A stretch of DNA of 64,000 bases from Pelagihabitans sp947500445. GTDB lineage: Bacteria; Bacteroidota; Bacteroidia; Flavobacteriales; Flavobacteriaceae. A model generated the notes under the pieces. The model was not told the DNA's origin and made no database searches. It worked only from the letters and a program-made list of their open reading frames with translations. Positions 18,621 to 28,290 of this stretch are shown one piece after another. The position numbers and the translations under genes were made by a program. The stretch spans positions 35,135 to 99,134 of the forward strand of contig NZ_JBNGOP010000019.1 of assembly GCF_050589625.1 (NCBI RefSeq), written 5' to 3'. The first letter of the stretch is position 1, and each line of letters opens with the position of its first letter.

Positions 18621-21600
18621 TCAATTTTGCGCGGAATGTAGGATTGCATCCGTACTTGGGGCCACTTCACGCTGTTTACCCTGGGCATCGGTTATGACTA
18701 TTTTTTGCATCATCGGTTTCACTTCAAGGGATCTGGAACTTTGCGAATAATATCCTGAACCGTAGGGAAATTCAAGCAGCTCGATTCGACCGTCTTGGTA
18801 AAACATCTTGGCACGTTGATCCAAAGGTCTGAGTTTTATGGTTTTTAAGGGCGTTTGTCTCGGAATGCCAAAGACTTTAAGACTATCGTCGTTCACGGAA
18901 ATCAAGTTCAAATAGGAACCGTCGTAATATCTAAGACGAACCAGCGCCTTGGCATCGCCATCAATGTAGAAATTACTCGTATCCAAATCGGAAACTTGAA
19001 AGTTCCCGTCTCCATTGCCTATTAAAAGCAATCCAAAGGAAGCGTCTTGCCATCCGGAAAAGACTTCGGGACTGTGCGAGTTCCCTACGGCCAGAATATC
19101 GGGAATACCATCTTCATTAAAATCTTGTATCAGCGTTCCGTAGATGGGGGCGATTTGGGCCTGATAGGGCAGCGGCACCAGTTCAAAACCTTTTTCGCCC
19201 TTATTGATCAAACAGGCGTTATAGGAATAGTTCCATGAAAACACCTTCGCCTCTTGAAGTACACCGGAGGGTAAAATATCCGTTATACTGGCAGAAGCAT
19301 AATCCCGGTAGGTGGGCAGCGCTTTTTTTAACGCGACAAGTTGCTTGTACAAGTCGTCCCGTAAATGTATCGGAACCTCACGACCGTCACGGTAATGGGT
19401 CATAATGGGATCTATGACACCGTTTTTATCGAAGTCTTTTGCATAGATTCGAACAGGTTCCTCCGATGTTGGGCGGAATCTGGAATTGAGTCCAAAATTT
19501 CCCAGAACATAATCCATATCGCCATCTTGGTCCAGATCGTGGCCGTTAATACTATTCCACATCCCTTTTATTTCGGATAGTGATTGCGTATCTATTTTTT
19601 CCAATTTACCCTTTCGGTTTTTGAAGATAGTAAGGGGCATAAATTCACCGACCACTAGAAGATCTTGCCAGCCATCATTGTCATAATCGGACCATACTGC
19701 ACTTCGAACGATGCCCAATGTCTTCAGTTCTGGCAAGATCGAATCTGCAAGATTGGTCAGAATAGGTTCATGTGGTCTTTGCGTGTCGTTTTGTAGCAGC
19801 ATGCTCTGGGCGGGCAACGGGTATGCCTCTGGTTGAGAGGCGCCTCCGACAAAGATATCGAGGTCCCCGTCCTTATCGTAATCCGCAGCGACCGCACATG
19901 AGCCGTTTACTTTGGGAAAATCAAGAGCGGCGTTCTCAAATATTCGATTGCCGAGATTCAGCAATAAACGATCTGCGTAAAATCGGCTCTGTCTTCCGTT
20001 CTCAACACCACCACTGACAATATAAACGTCAAGGTCGTTATCGTTGTCGATATCGAGGAGCAAGCTAGCCTGATCTTCGTATAAAGGCGTATCTTCTATC
20101 AACAGACCTGCAAAAGTGCCACTTTTGTCTTGAAAGAATAGCTTGCCGGATGAGCCCTTTGCACCGCCGACATAAAAATCCTCAAGGCTATCTTGATCTG
20201 CATCGCCGACGGACAACGACGGCCCTAGTCTTGAGAGTTTATGTGGAATCAGGATTTGGTAATCAAAATCATTAAAGGGTGTTTCCTGGTGAACATAATC
20301 AAGCCCCTTTATGTTGGCCGGATCGAAAAGCTTTTGAACCAACGAAGACCTGTCCGAGCCCTTGGGAACCTTTGAGCCGGCCTCTTTGGAAATGACGATT
20401 CGTTGATTAGGTTTAACATCGCGGAGCATTTGGTTTGTTCCGTCGGGCCAGGTAATATCGATTTGATCTATTATCGAATCGCTACCGAGCCCAAAGGTGG
20501 CAATGGAACTCACGGAAGACATAAAGCCTTTTGTTGGGTAATTGATATGTGATACAATGCCCTGAGAGGTTTTAAAACTGATTTTGCTGCCTATCGCCGC
20601 TGCGTTCGGTCGATTTCCTTCCAAAATCACTTGCAAATAATTGTTATCTCGATGTGTTGAGGTTATGGTGCGGTTTTCATAGATATAAGCGGCTTCGTTG
20701 ATGTTGTTTACGATAAGGTCCAGGTCACCGTCGTTATCAAGATCGGCATAGGCCGCTCCATTGGAAAAACTGGGCCTGGTAAAACCCCACTCCTCACTTT
20801 TGTCCTCAAAAAGGAGATTCCCCTGATTATGGTACAGCCGATTTGGAAGGTGTATGCCTTTCTGGGTTTTCAGGGACTCAAGATAGGCGGCGTCATCCCG
20901 TTTTCTTTGGTTGCCAAACGGATCGGTATCATCGTAATTGACAAAATCCAGATCGTTCACATCCTTCAAGAAACCATTGGTAATGAAAATATCTCGCCAA
21001 CCATCAAGGTCCAAATCGGGCATCAGGGTACTCCAACTCCAGTTCGTATTGGAGACATTTGAAAATCTTCCGATCTCGCTAAACTTCCTGGGGACGGAAT
21101 CCCGTAAACCGTTGTTCAGTTGTAAGGTGTTTCTTTGATATTGATCTACGTATCCGACTTTTTTCCGTGTATCGAATCCGAAATGATCGATAGACGGGTA
21201 CATCATTTTCATCCTCTCATCCGCTTCGGGAAGCATATCAACGACCATAAAATCTTGCAGGCCATCATTGTTGATATCCGAGACATCGATACCCATGGAG
21301 GCAAAACTCGTATGGTTCACATAATCACGGATGCGGTCGGTAAAGGTCCCGTTGCCATTATTGATATAAATAATATCGTTCGTGACATAATCGTTCGCTA
21401 CGTAGATATCGGGTTTGCCGTCTTGATTGAAATCATGTATCGCCAAACCGAGACTAAAACCTTCCAAAGTGATACCGGCCTCTTGCGAAACATCGGTAAA
21501 TATTGGATGGCCGTCGCTTCCCAAACCGTCGTTTCGATAGAGGCGATCGGTGCGTTCAGGCCTCCCTTGCGGTTTGAGGCGGATAATGCGATTGGCTTCC

Positions 21601-22217
21601 GACCCGATATAACCAGTGGGGTAGTTCACGATCATGAATATATCAAGATCTCCATCCCCGTCATAGTCGAAGAATGCCGACTGTATGGTATGAGTGGTAT
21701 CATTGAGATGGTACTGGGCCGCGCTTTCCTCAAAATGCAGTTCGCCATTCGTATCCAAGCCTTTGTTCAAAAAGAGTAGATTGGCCCTATCATTTCCGGA
21801 TTTGCCTCCGGAGACGCTACAATAAATATCGTCCCAACCATTTTGGTCGATATCAACGACGGTCACCCCGTTTACCCAAGAACTCGTTCCGACCCCTGCC
21901 TCGGCAGTTTTATCCAAAAAGCTGAATGGTTCGGTCTTTCCGTTGTTCAGATATAACTTTGAGGAAACCAAGTTTCCTGCAAAATATAAATCTTCAAAGC
22001 CATCCTTATCAAAATCGGCAACGGCGACTCCTGCACCATTGTACATATTTACATAATCGAAGACGTTGACGGCATTTTCGTCTATGGTGTTCTGAAATTC
22101 GATTCCAGTTTCGGAAGCTTTTAAAAGCGCAAACTTTTTTGAATCCTTCGTGCCTTGTTTGCAGCCAACTAAAAGGAGCCCAATACATATAAGAATATGG
22201 TATTTGTAATAATACAT
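18621..22217 (-). CDS. Large FG-GAP/VCBS-repeat and ASPIC/UnbV-domain lipoprotein (CRTAC1-like), second copy
   Basis: 1198 residues from the ATG at 22217, chosen because it begins the lipoprotein signal (MYYYKYHILICIGLLLVGCK, lipobox LVGC); an in-frame ATG at 22250 would add eleven residues. The layout equals that of the paralogue at 12401-15805: repeated propeller blades with DFDKDGFEDLYFAGN, DYDGDGDLDIFMIV and DLDNDGDLDLIVNN loops, an ASPIC/UnbV domain near the middle (AAIGSKISFKTSQG ... DQIDITWPDGTNQMLRDVKP), then further blades. It lies 234 bases or more downstream of the SusD gene at 22484, beyond a terminator. A role at the cell surface in glycan binding or processing is inferred only from this context. 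Confidence 0.88.
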   Translation of the reverse strand: MYYYKYHILICIGLLLVGCKQGTKDSKKFALLKASETGIEFQNTIDENAVNVFDYVNMYNGAGVAVADFDKDGFEDLYFAGNLVSSKLYLNNGKTEPFSFLDKTAEAGVGTSSWVNGVTVVDIDQNGWDDIYCSVSGGKSGNDRANLLFLNKGLDTNGELHFEESAAQYHLNDTTHTIQSAFFDYDGDGDLDIFMIVNYPTGYIGSEANRIIRLKPQGRPERTDRLYRNDGLGSDGHPIFTDVSQEAGITLEGFSLGLAIHDFNQDGKPDIYVANDYVTNDIIYINNGNGTFTDRIRDYVNHTSFASMGIDVSDINNDGLQDFMVVDMLPEADERMKMMYPSIDHFGFDTRKKVGYVDQYQRNTLQLNNGLRDSVPRKFSEIGRFSNVSNTNWSWSTLMPDLDLDGWRDIFITNGFLKDVNDLDFVNYDDTDPFGNQRKRDDAAYLESLKTQKGIHLPNRLYHNQGNLLFEDKSEEWGFTRPSFSNGAAYADLDNDGDLDLIVNNINEAAYIYENRTITSTHRDNNYLQVILEGNRPNAAAIGSKISFKTSQGIVSHINYPTKGFMSSVSSIATFGLGSDSIIDQIDITWPDGTNQMLRDVKPNQRIVISKEAGSKVPKGSDRSSLVQKLFDPANIKGLDYVHQETPFNDFDYQILIPHKLSRLGPSLSVGDADQDSLEDFYVGGAKGSSGKLFFQDKSGTFAGLLIEDTPLYEDQASLLLDIDNDNDLDVYIVSGGVENGRQSRFYADRLLLNLGNRIFENAALDFPKVNGSCAVAADYDKDGDLDIFVGGASQPEAYPLPAQSMLLQNDTQRPHEPILTNLADSILPELKTLGIVRSAVWSDYDNDGWQDLLVVGEFMPLTIFKNRKGKLEKIDTQSLSEIKGMWNSINGHDLDQDGDMDYVLGNFGLNSRFRPTSEEPVRIYAKDFDKNGVIDPIMTHYRDGREVPIHLRDDLYKQLVALKKALPTYRDYASASITDILPSGVLQEAKVFSWNYSYNACLINKGEKGFELVPLPYQAQIAPIYGTLIQDFNEDGIPDILAVGNSHSPEVFSGWQDASFGLLLIGNGDGNFQVSDLDTSNFYIDGDAKALVRLRYYDGSYLNLISVNDDSLKVFGIPRQTPLKTIKLRPLDQRAKMFYQDGRIELLEFPYGSGYYSQSSRSLEVKPMMQKIVITDAQGKQREVAPSTDAILHSAQN

Positions 22218-22327
22218 TGTGAGAAGAAAGTTATACTTATTAAAACCCATAATAGGCGTTGGAAAATCTATTACAGCTCCAAGCTACCAAGAATACCGTC
22301 GCTTAACTACTTTTTTTCATTTCGCCG

Positions 22328-22349
22328 TAGCCCCGAGGATTCGGGGCTA
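22328..22349. repeat. Dispersed short palindrome (copy 3)
   Basis: TAGCCCCGA (22328-22336) and TCGGGGCTA (22341-22349) are perfect reverse complements around a GGAT loop. It lies between the SusD gene and the FG-GAP lipoprotein gene. The same core occurs at 9661-9680 and 18321-18340. Confidence 0.55.
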
Positions 22350-22431
22350 TGCCAAAATTAAGAAAAAGTCGGTATTCCTTATATCTTGAAGCTTCACCAC
22401 GAAGCTTCAATGCATAATGCGGATTAAAAAA

Positions 22432-22459
22432 GAAACCCATGAAAAAAATCATGGGTTTC
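22432..22459 (-). terminator. Rho-independent terminator after the second susC-susD pair
   Basis: GAAACCCATGA (22432-22442) pairs perfectly with TCATGGGTTTC (22449-22459) across a loop of six A (T on the coding strand). Read on the minus strand the stem is followed by TTTTTT within TTCTTTTTTAATCC. It starts 25 bases after the susD stop at 22484. Confidence 0.8.
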
Positions 22460-22483
22460 CTAAAACTAACTCAACTAACTCAA

Positions 22484-24013
22484 TTAATATCCAGGCTTTT
22501 GATCGGCGGGGGTGAGTGCCGGGTTATTATCCATTTCATCCAAGGGAATAGGCAAAAATTCATGTCTAGGCTCATAATTAGGACTAGGTGCCCCGACTTT
22601 ACCGGCCCTGAACCAACGCTTGATATCCCTAGTTCGTGCTTGTTCAGAACATAGCTCTATACGACGTTCGTGTACAATGGCGTCGAACATTTGATCTGTG
22701 GTGCCAGTTGGATACGCAGCCGTTGGTAAGGGTGGTACCCCTGCACGTTCCCTAACCTGATTTACATACCCCAAAGCCAAGGCCGTTGGACCGTTTTGTT
22801 CATTCTCTATTTCGGCCATCATCAACAAAACGTCTGCATAGCGCAATAAACGCATGTTAATACCCGAAAACATTTCCGGTACGGACATTTGATAATCATA
22901 ACCGTATTTTTTCCAGTGTACACCATTCTCAATGCCTTGGGCAATATCCCCTGGCTCAAAAACATCTTCGTTCTCGGGGCCATGGGTATCGCCGTATTCA
23001 AGGAAACAAAGCGGATATCGTGGATCACCCTCTTCAAACGCTGCAACCAATTCGTCTGACGGTACCACGTTGTGCCAAATAAAGGGCGTATATTCTTGGG
23101 TTCTGTACTGTACCGCTTTTTGAGGTCCGCCCCAAACATTGGCCAAATTACGTTGAAATTGCACCTCAAAAATTGACTCTATATTGTTCTCGTTCTCCTC
23201 CCTATGGTTGTCTTCGTAATTAGCGGCCAAACTATAGTCACCTGAATCGATCACTTTTTGAAGTACGCTTCGGGCAGCGGTAAAATCGTCAAAGTACATA
23301 TAGACACGCCCTAACAAGGTTTGTGCGCTTCCCTTGGTGACCCTTCCCATGTTTTCTGTACCGCGATATGCAGAAACACTGGGTAAAAATTCCTCGGCTC
23401 TTGTCAAATCTTCAATGATTTGATCGCGGATAACCTGCTCTGATTCGGCCAAGGGTACCCCGCTGGTAAAATCCTCGACAGGGGTCAACGAGAAGGGCAC
23501 ATTACCCCAGTAGGTGATGAGTTCAAAATAGGCCCATGCCCGTAAAAATTTGGCTTCGGCTACCAATAAATCAACCTCTCCTTGCGGTAACTCGTCACTA
23601 ACCTTGTCGGGTAGCGTATTGATGACCAGGTTGGAGCGAAACACAATGCGATACAAACCTTTCCAAGCCGGTGAAATAAGACCGTTGCCCGGATCGATAT
23701 CGTAGTTCAACAATTGTGCCCGTTGCGATTCTAGCTGAGGTCCGGCCGATTTAAGTTCATCGCCGAGTGTATCGACCAACCACCACCATTCCCGGGCCAC
23801 CGATTCGTTTTCCTGCAAACCGGCATAAATGGCAAAAACAGCGGCTCGGGCCTCTTCAACGGTTTCAAAGGAATTTGAGATACTTGGGGCAGAAGGATTG
23901 CCCTCTGCCAAAAACTCATCATCACAGCTAAATGTGACCATCGTGGCGCACAACGCAATGGCCACACTCTTAAATGTTGCTAACTTTTTCATTTTTTCTA
24001 TTTTTATTTTCAT
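22484..24013 (-). CDS. SusD/RagB-like outer-membrane glycan-binding lipoprotein
   Basis: 509 residues. Signal and lipobox are ATMVTFSCDDEF; the start could be 24013 or the ATG at 23992 (MKKLATFKSVAIALCATMVT), both give a plausible lipoprotein signal. The TPR-like SusD core is visible: SFETVEEARAAVFAIYAGLQ, LVAEAKFLRAWAYFELITYW with GNVPFSLTP, ITKGSAQTLLGRVYMYFDDF-type helix, and the late FDAIVHERRIELCSEQARTR and EFLPIPLDEMDNNP. It partners the SusC at 24023-27253 (9-base gap) and binds the glycan substrate at the surface. A terminator follows. Confidence 0.95.
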   Translation of the reverse strand: MKIKIEKMKKLATFKSVAIALCATMVTFSCDDEFLAEGNPSAPSISNSFETVEEARAAVFAIYAGLQENESVAREWWWLVDTLGDELKSAGPQLESQRAQLLNYDIDPGNGLISPAWKGLYRIVFRSNLVINTLPDKVSDELPQGEVDLLVAEAKFLRAWAYFELITYWGNVPFSLTPVEDFTSGVPLAESEQVIRDQIIEDLTRAEEFLPSVSAYRGTENMGRVTKGSAQTLLGRVYMYFDDFTAARSVLQKVIDSGDYSLAANYEDNHREENENNIESIFEVQFQRNLANVWGGPQKAVQYRTQEYTPFIWHNVVPSDELVAAFEEGDPRYPLCFLEYGDTHGPENEDVFEPGDIAQGIENGVHWKKYGYDYQMSVPEMFSGINMRLLRYADVLLMMAEIENEQNGPTALALGYVNQVRERAGVPPLPTAAYPTGTTDQMFDAIVHERRIELCSEQARTRDIKRWFRAGKVGAPSPNYEPRHEFLPIPLDEMDNNPALTPADQKPGY

Positions 24014-24022
24014 AACAAAATT

Positions 24023-27000
24023 TTAAAAAGCGACTTCTACACCTAAAATAAAAGTTGAAGGCACGGGTATCGCACTGTCATCCACTCCATTTGAAAAAAG
24101 AGCGTCGTTCGGATTACTGACACGACCCTGTACCTCTGGATTGTAACCAGAATAGCCCGTAAAGGTCAGTAGATTTTGCGCTTGCGCGTACAATCTAAGC
24201 TTTGAAAACGGACTGTTCTTTAATTCTGGAAATGTATATCCCAAAGTTACGAATTGTAACCGTACAAAATCCCCATTCTCGACCCAGCGGTCAGAGAGAA
24301 CGGCATTTGCTTGTCTTGCCTCCCGAGCTCCCGTTTCTTGGTTGATCCCAAAGGTTCTAGGAATATCGGTATTTGTATTTTCCGGTGTCCAAGCATTGAG
24401 TACCTCCGTACCCATGTTGAACAAACGGGTCATCCCCTCGGTGTAGTACCGATTTGAATGTAGCACTTCAAAACCAAAAGAACCTTGCCAGTTCATGGCC
24501 AAATCAAAGTTTTTGTACGACATATTGGTGTTGAGTCCAATGGTAAAATCTGGCAAATAATGGCCTATATTGACCCGGTCTTCGCCGGTAACCACACCAT
24601 CGCCGTTGATATCCTGATAGCGAATATCTCCAGGGCCTACATCCGCCCCTTGCCGTGTGGCATTGGAATCTCCCGTAAGTTGCGCAGCTCTGGCGTTATC
24701 GGCATCAATTTCAGCTTGTGTCTGATAAATGCCATCGGTTCGTAAACCAAAATAATGTCCAATGGGTTCGCCCACTACTGCCCGCGTTTGAGGGGCACCC
24801 GTATTTTGAAAATTTTCCCCAAAGATACTGGCACTTTCATCGCCACCTAACGACGTTACCTCATTATCCACAAGCGAGGCAACCGCACTGACCGACCATT
24901 TTAATTCGTTATCTTGGTTCGTATAGCCCGCTGAAAAATCCCAACCGCTGTTTTCGACTGATCCCACATTTGCCAACGGACGATTATCCACACCTGTTGA
25001 ATTCGGTATCGGTACACTAATAATCAAATCGTTTGCCGTGTTTTTAAAATACTCTCCGCTAAAATAGAATTTACCACCGAAGAACTCCGCATCGAGACCT
25101 ACGTTGATTTTTTCCACTTCTTCCCATTGCAAGCGGGTATTAAAAAGTGCGTTTTGAGTTAAACCGGTAACCACACTGCCGTCTCCTAAATCATAGTCAA
25201 GATTGGCGACAACGGTAGGATCCCAAGTGTAAGCACCCGTTGCCGTGTTTCCGTTGATACCCCAACTACCTCTCAATTTCAGATTGGTAACGGTCTCCCG
25301 TAAGCCTTCGAAGAAACCTTCTTCGGAAATCGTCCAACCTGCAGAAGCTGAAGGAAAGATACCTACATTATCATCAGGGGCAAAACGCGAAGATTGGTCA
25401 CGACGAATAGAAGCGCCAAGCAAATACTTGCCTTTATAGTCATAGTTCAATCTTCCAAAATAAGAGATGATACCTGTTTCTTCGAGAACGACCTCGGCCC
25501 TCTGGTCTTCTCCTGGCGAAAGGGCAGGGTTTCGAATATTTTCGTTCGGAAGCGCCGTTGCTTCAGCTCTCACACGCTCGTTACGAAAGGTTTGAATCTC
25601 GTAACCTCCTAAAAGATCAAGATTATGATCACCAAAATCTTTGTTATAATTCAAAGTAGCGGTTAGAATAGGTGAGACAAAAGTAGTTTTGGTTCTTTGA
25701 TATGTAGCGACAGGGTTTTGATTAAATCCTATCTCCCCAGCATTATAAGTTGGTAAAAAGAACTGTGACTGGATAAAAGCACTTTCTCCGGCCACGGCCA
25801 ATTTAGCAAACAGGCCATTAGCCACTTCGTATTGCCCAAAGGCGGTAACCAGAACCTTGGTCGAAGTTTGTTCGTCATCGATCAAGGATTCGCGTAGTAC
25901 GGGTTGAAAGGGGTCGGCTCCGTCAGCATTATCTGTACCTCTAAACCCTCCCGGTCTACTGGCATCCCGAACCGGTATGTAGGGCATCATCTGCAAGGAC
26001 CGACGAATTGAGATCCCATCGCCTTCGGGTTCGTTTAGACTATTGCGGGACAAAATTATGGATGACCCCATTTTGAATTTACCCAAGTTTGCTTGAATAT
26101 TCGCATTGAAATTAATTCGTTTGAAATACGAATTCACTATAACACCGTCTTGCTCGAAATACCCCCCGCCAAGATTGTAGGTTACGTTATCGGTACCCCC
26201 TGAAAAGCCCAACTGATACTCTTGAATGCCCCCTAAAGGCATAACAGCATCTTGCCAATCGGTCTCGACTCCCCGAAACTCTTCGCTGGGGCTCCCTACT
26301 CGAAAATCCATCTCATCAAAATCATAGTCGTCAAATCGGGCTGGTTCAACAATAAAATCATTTAATGTAAAATTGATGTATTGATCGGTATTCAAAAGAT
26401 CGTAGCGTCTTCTTTCAGGAACTTTCTGAATACCATAATAGGATTTAAAGGTCAATTTACCGGGACCTCTTTTTCCTTTTTTCGTAGTGACGAGTACCAC
26501 CCCGTTTGCACCACGTGAACCATAGATGGCTGTACTTGCCGCATCTTTGAGCACGGTGATGTCTTCAATGGCATCAGGCGCTACATCGTTCAAACCCCCT
26601 TGGCCGACCGGAATACCGTCGATTACAAAAAGCGGATCACTGTTTAGTACGGAACCCAAACCGCGTATACGAACCGTCGGGTTCGCACCCGGCACACCGC
26701 TTTGCACCACATTAACCCCGCTCACCCTACCTTGTAGGGCTTGTTCGGCACGGACAACGGGCAATTCCGCAATTTCCTCCCCTCCTAAGTTCGCTACCGC
26801 GGTCGTTACTTTTCTTCTACTTTGGACCCCATAGGCCACGACCACGACTTCATCCAATTGCGAAGTGCCTGGCTGGAGGGTAGCGTTAATGGTGGTTTGA
26901 CCGTTAACAGCGATTTCCTGGGATTCGTACCCAATGTAAGAAATAAGCAGTACCGCATCGCTACCTACTTCAAGGGAATAATTACCATCAAAATCGGTCT

Positions 27001-27253
27001 GGGTACCATTTGTAGTACCCATCTCCACGACACTGGCCCCTGGCAACGGTACGCCGTCCTGATCGACGATTGTACCCGAAACCCGTGTGTCCTGAAATAG
27101 GGCCGAGGTCGGGGCGGTAACGGTTCGGGCGGCGACCGATATCGGCATACAGAGTAAGACGGCCATACCGAGCGCGACTAGAAAGGTCCTATACGACCGA
27201 TTGTGGCGTCCAATGGACTGGGCAAGACTTGCAGTTAGTAGTTTGTTGGTCAT
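24023..27253 (-). CDS. SusC-type TonB-dependent outer-membrane transporter, without STN domain
   Basis: 1076 residues: a signal segment (about 22-42, LVALGMAVLLCMPISVAA), a carboxypeptidase-D-like domain (about 57-130, GTIVDQDGVPLPGASVVEMG), the DEVVVVAYGVQSRRK segment before the plug, the plug with PLFVIDGIPVGQGG, and a long beta-barrel ending in GVEVAF. Unlike the SusC at 654-4151 it lacks an STN domain, so it is not expected to signal through FecR. Instead a palindromic operator lies 111 bases upstream (27364-27375), matching control by a LacI-type regulator. The gene is followed by susD at 22484-24013. Confidence 0.95.
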   Translation of the reverse strand: MTNKLLTASLAQSIGRHNRSYRTFLVALGMAVLLCMPISVAARTVTAPTSALFQDTRVSGTIVDQDGVPLPGASVVEMGTTNGTQTDFDGNYSLEVGSDAVLLISYIGYESQEIAVNGQTTINATLQPGTSQLDEVVVVAYGVQSRRKVTTAVANLGGEEIAELPVVRAEQALQGRVSGVNVVQSGVPGANPTVRIRGLGSVLNSDPLFVIDGIPVGQGGLNDVAPDAIEDITVLKDAASTAIYGSRGANGVVLVTTKKGKRGPGKLTFKSYYGIQKVPERRRYDLLNTDQYINFTLNDFIVEPARFDDYDFDEMDFRVGSPSEEFRGVETDWQDAVMPLGGIQEYQLGFSGGTDNVTYNLGGGYFEQDGVIVNSYFKRINFNANIQANLGKFKMGSSIILSRNSLNEPEGDGISIRRSLQMMPYIPVRDASRPGGFRGTDNADGADPFQPVLRESLIDDEQTSTKVLVTAFGQYEVANGLFAKLAVAGESAFIQSQFFLPTYNAGEIGFNQNPVATYQRTKTTFVSPILTATLNYNKDFGDHNLDLLGGYEIQTFRNERVRAEATALPNENIRNPALSPGEDQRAEVVLEETGIISYFGRLNYDYKGKYLLGASIRRDQSSRFAPDDNVGIFPSASAGWTISEEGFFEGLRETVTNLKLRGSWGINGNTATGAYTWDPTVVANLDYDLGDGSVVTGLTQNALFNTRLQWEEVEKINVGLDAEFFGGKFYFSGEYFKNTANDLIISVPIPNSTGVDNRPLANVGSVENSGWDFSAGYTNQDNELKWSVSAVASLVDNEVTSLGGDESASIFGENFQNTGAPQTRAVVGEPIGHYFGLRTDGIYQTQAEIDADNARAAQLTGDSNATRQGADVGPGDIRYQDINGDGVVTGEDRVNIGHYLPDFTIGLNTNMSYKNFDLAMNWQGSFGFEVLHSNRYYTEGMTRLFNMGTEVLNAWTPENTNTDIPRTFGINQETGAREARQANAVLSDRWVENGDFVRLQFVTLGYTFPELKNSPFSKLRLYAQAQNLLTFTGYSGYNPEVQGRVSNPNDALFSNGVDDSAIPVPSTFILGVEVAF

Positions 27254-27563
27254 TGTAAAACAGAATTAGTATTAATGAATTAATGCGTTTTTCGATTCCT
27301 TTATTTACACAATGGCGTATGACTTGAAGTTGCTCATTAAATACAACCAATAGGAATTTAAGGTTAATCGTTTAAGCTTCAAAGAAAACATTTTTTTTGA
27401 TATTTTCATAATAAAATTAACAAATTCTCAGTGCAAACCCATACTTTTTGAAGATTTCATTTTTTAATAAAAAACGCTTTAAATATTTGAATTTCAGTCA
27501 AATGTTTGTTGTTTTTGTGTTTATTTTTTGTATTTTGTATTGATAGTCAACAACTTATGCCCG
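27254..27563. other. AT-rich promoter region of the second susC
   Basis: 310 bases without coding potential, strongly AT-rich. It contains the operator at 27364-27375 and a -7-like TTTCTTTG (minus strand, 27380-27387) directly upstream of it. The right end abuts an ISAs1 remnant, so sequences further upstream of the promoter may have been lost. Confidence 0.5.
27364..27375 (-). promoter_or_regulatory. Operator TTAAACGATTAA upstream of the second susC (probable LacI-family site)
   Basis: On the coding (minus) strand the sequence is GCTTAAACGATTAACC; the 12-base core is identical to the site upstream of fucI (31532) in the same orientation. It begins 4 bases downstream of a TTTCTTTG sequence (27380-27387) resembling a -7 element, the same spacing as at the 41105 operator. 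That position would let a bound repressor cover the transcription start. Confidence 0.65.
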
Positions 27564-27879
27564 ATGGAAACAACCAGCAACTCCAGGTCTATTTTTAGCG
27601 GTCTAGACGACCCTAGAAGCAATATTAACAAGCTTCTTAGATTGGATGACATTCTTCTTATCGGTATAATTTCGGTCATTTGTGCGGCAGATAGTTGAAA
27701 AGATATGGAAACATGTGCCAAGGCAAGAGAAGATTTTTTGCGTTCATTTTTAAATCTACCAAATGGTATTCCCTCCGATGATACCTTTAACCGTGTATTC
27801 TCCGCTATAGACCCAGATCAATCTGAGCATTGTTTTACAAAGTGGGTCTTATACGATTTGCGAGATAACATTTCGTAAT
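27564..27879 (+). pseudogene. ISAs1-family transposase N-terminal remnant (copy 2)
   Basis: The ATG at 27564 opens a frame reading LDDPRSNINKLLRLDDILLI, ICAADS, an in-frame TGA where Trp is expected, then DMETCAKAREDFLRSFLNLP, NGIPSDDTFNRVFSAIDPDQ and SEHCFTKWV. This is the N-terminal ISAs1 transposase-associated domain. The TGA and the loss of the catalytic part make it non-functional. It is distinct in sequence from the ISAs1 piece at 16914. Confidence 0.75.
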
Positions 27880-27885
27880 TTGAAT

Positions 27886-28290
27886 ATGGGAAAACACATA
27901 TCATTTGAGGTATTGGAGACTTCATCACAGTTACGTTCTATGATACGTAAAGAATCGCGTTGTAAGAATGTTTTGCGATTACAATCGTTGCTTCACATAA
28001 ACGAAAAGACCTTTGCAAAGCAATGCGATAGGGCAACTCATTTAGGTTATAATGTCCGCACAATGGAGTTATGGTTAAAGACATATAAAGAAGCGGGTAT
28101 CGAAACCATGTTGATCGGTTCAAGGCCCAGAAAGGCTAAAAGCGTAAAATCACCAAAGCTGTCCACACTTGTCTGTCCAAAAGGTTGAACGATAGCTATC
28201 AAGGTTTTGAGAGCTATGTTCAGGCAGTAAGTTGGGTCAAAGAGCAATAGGGTATCAGCTACCCGTACAATACACTACGCGAATATATGC
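27886..28290 (+). pseudogene. IS630-like transposase N-terminal (helix-turn-helix) remnant
   Basis: The ATG at 27886 begins SFEVLETSSQLRSMIRKESR, LQSLLHINEKTFAKQCDRAT and NVRTMELWLKTYKEAGIETM, a Bacteroidota-type HTH domain of IS630-like transposases. After about 28135 a second frame continues with KITKAVHTCLSKRLNDSYQG and YVQAVSWVKEQ, a stop, and YPYNTLREYM, so a frame change and a nonsense codon are present. The catalytic DDE part is absent; the sequence passes into an IS256 remnant. Confidence 0.6.

Noticed and set aside
21135..21779. Open frame of 214 codons on the plus strand over the FG-GAP gene
   Set aside because: Antisense to a repetitive DxDxDG-coding region, which creates periodic open antisense frames.
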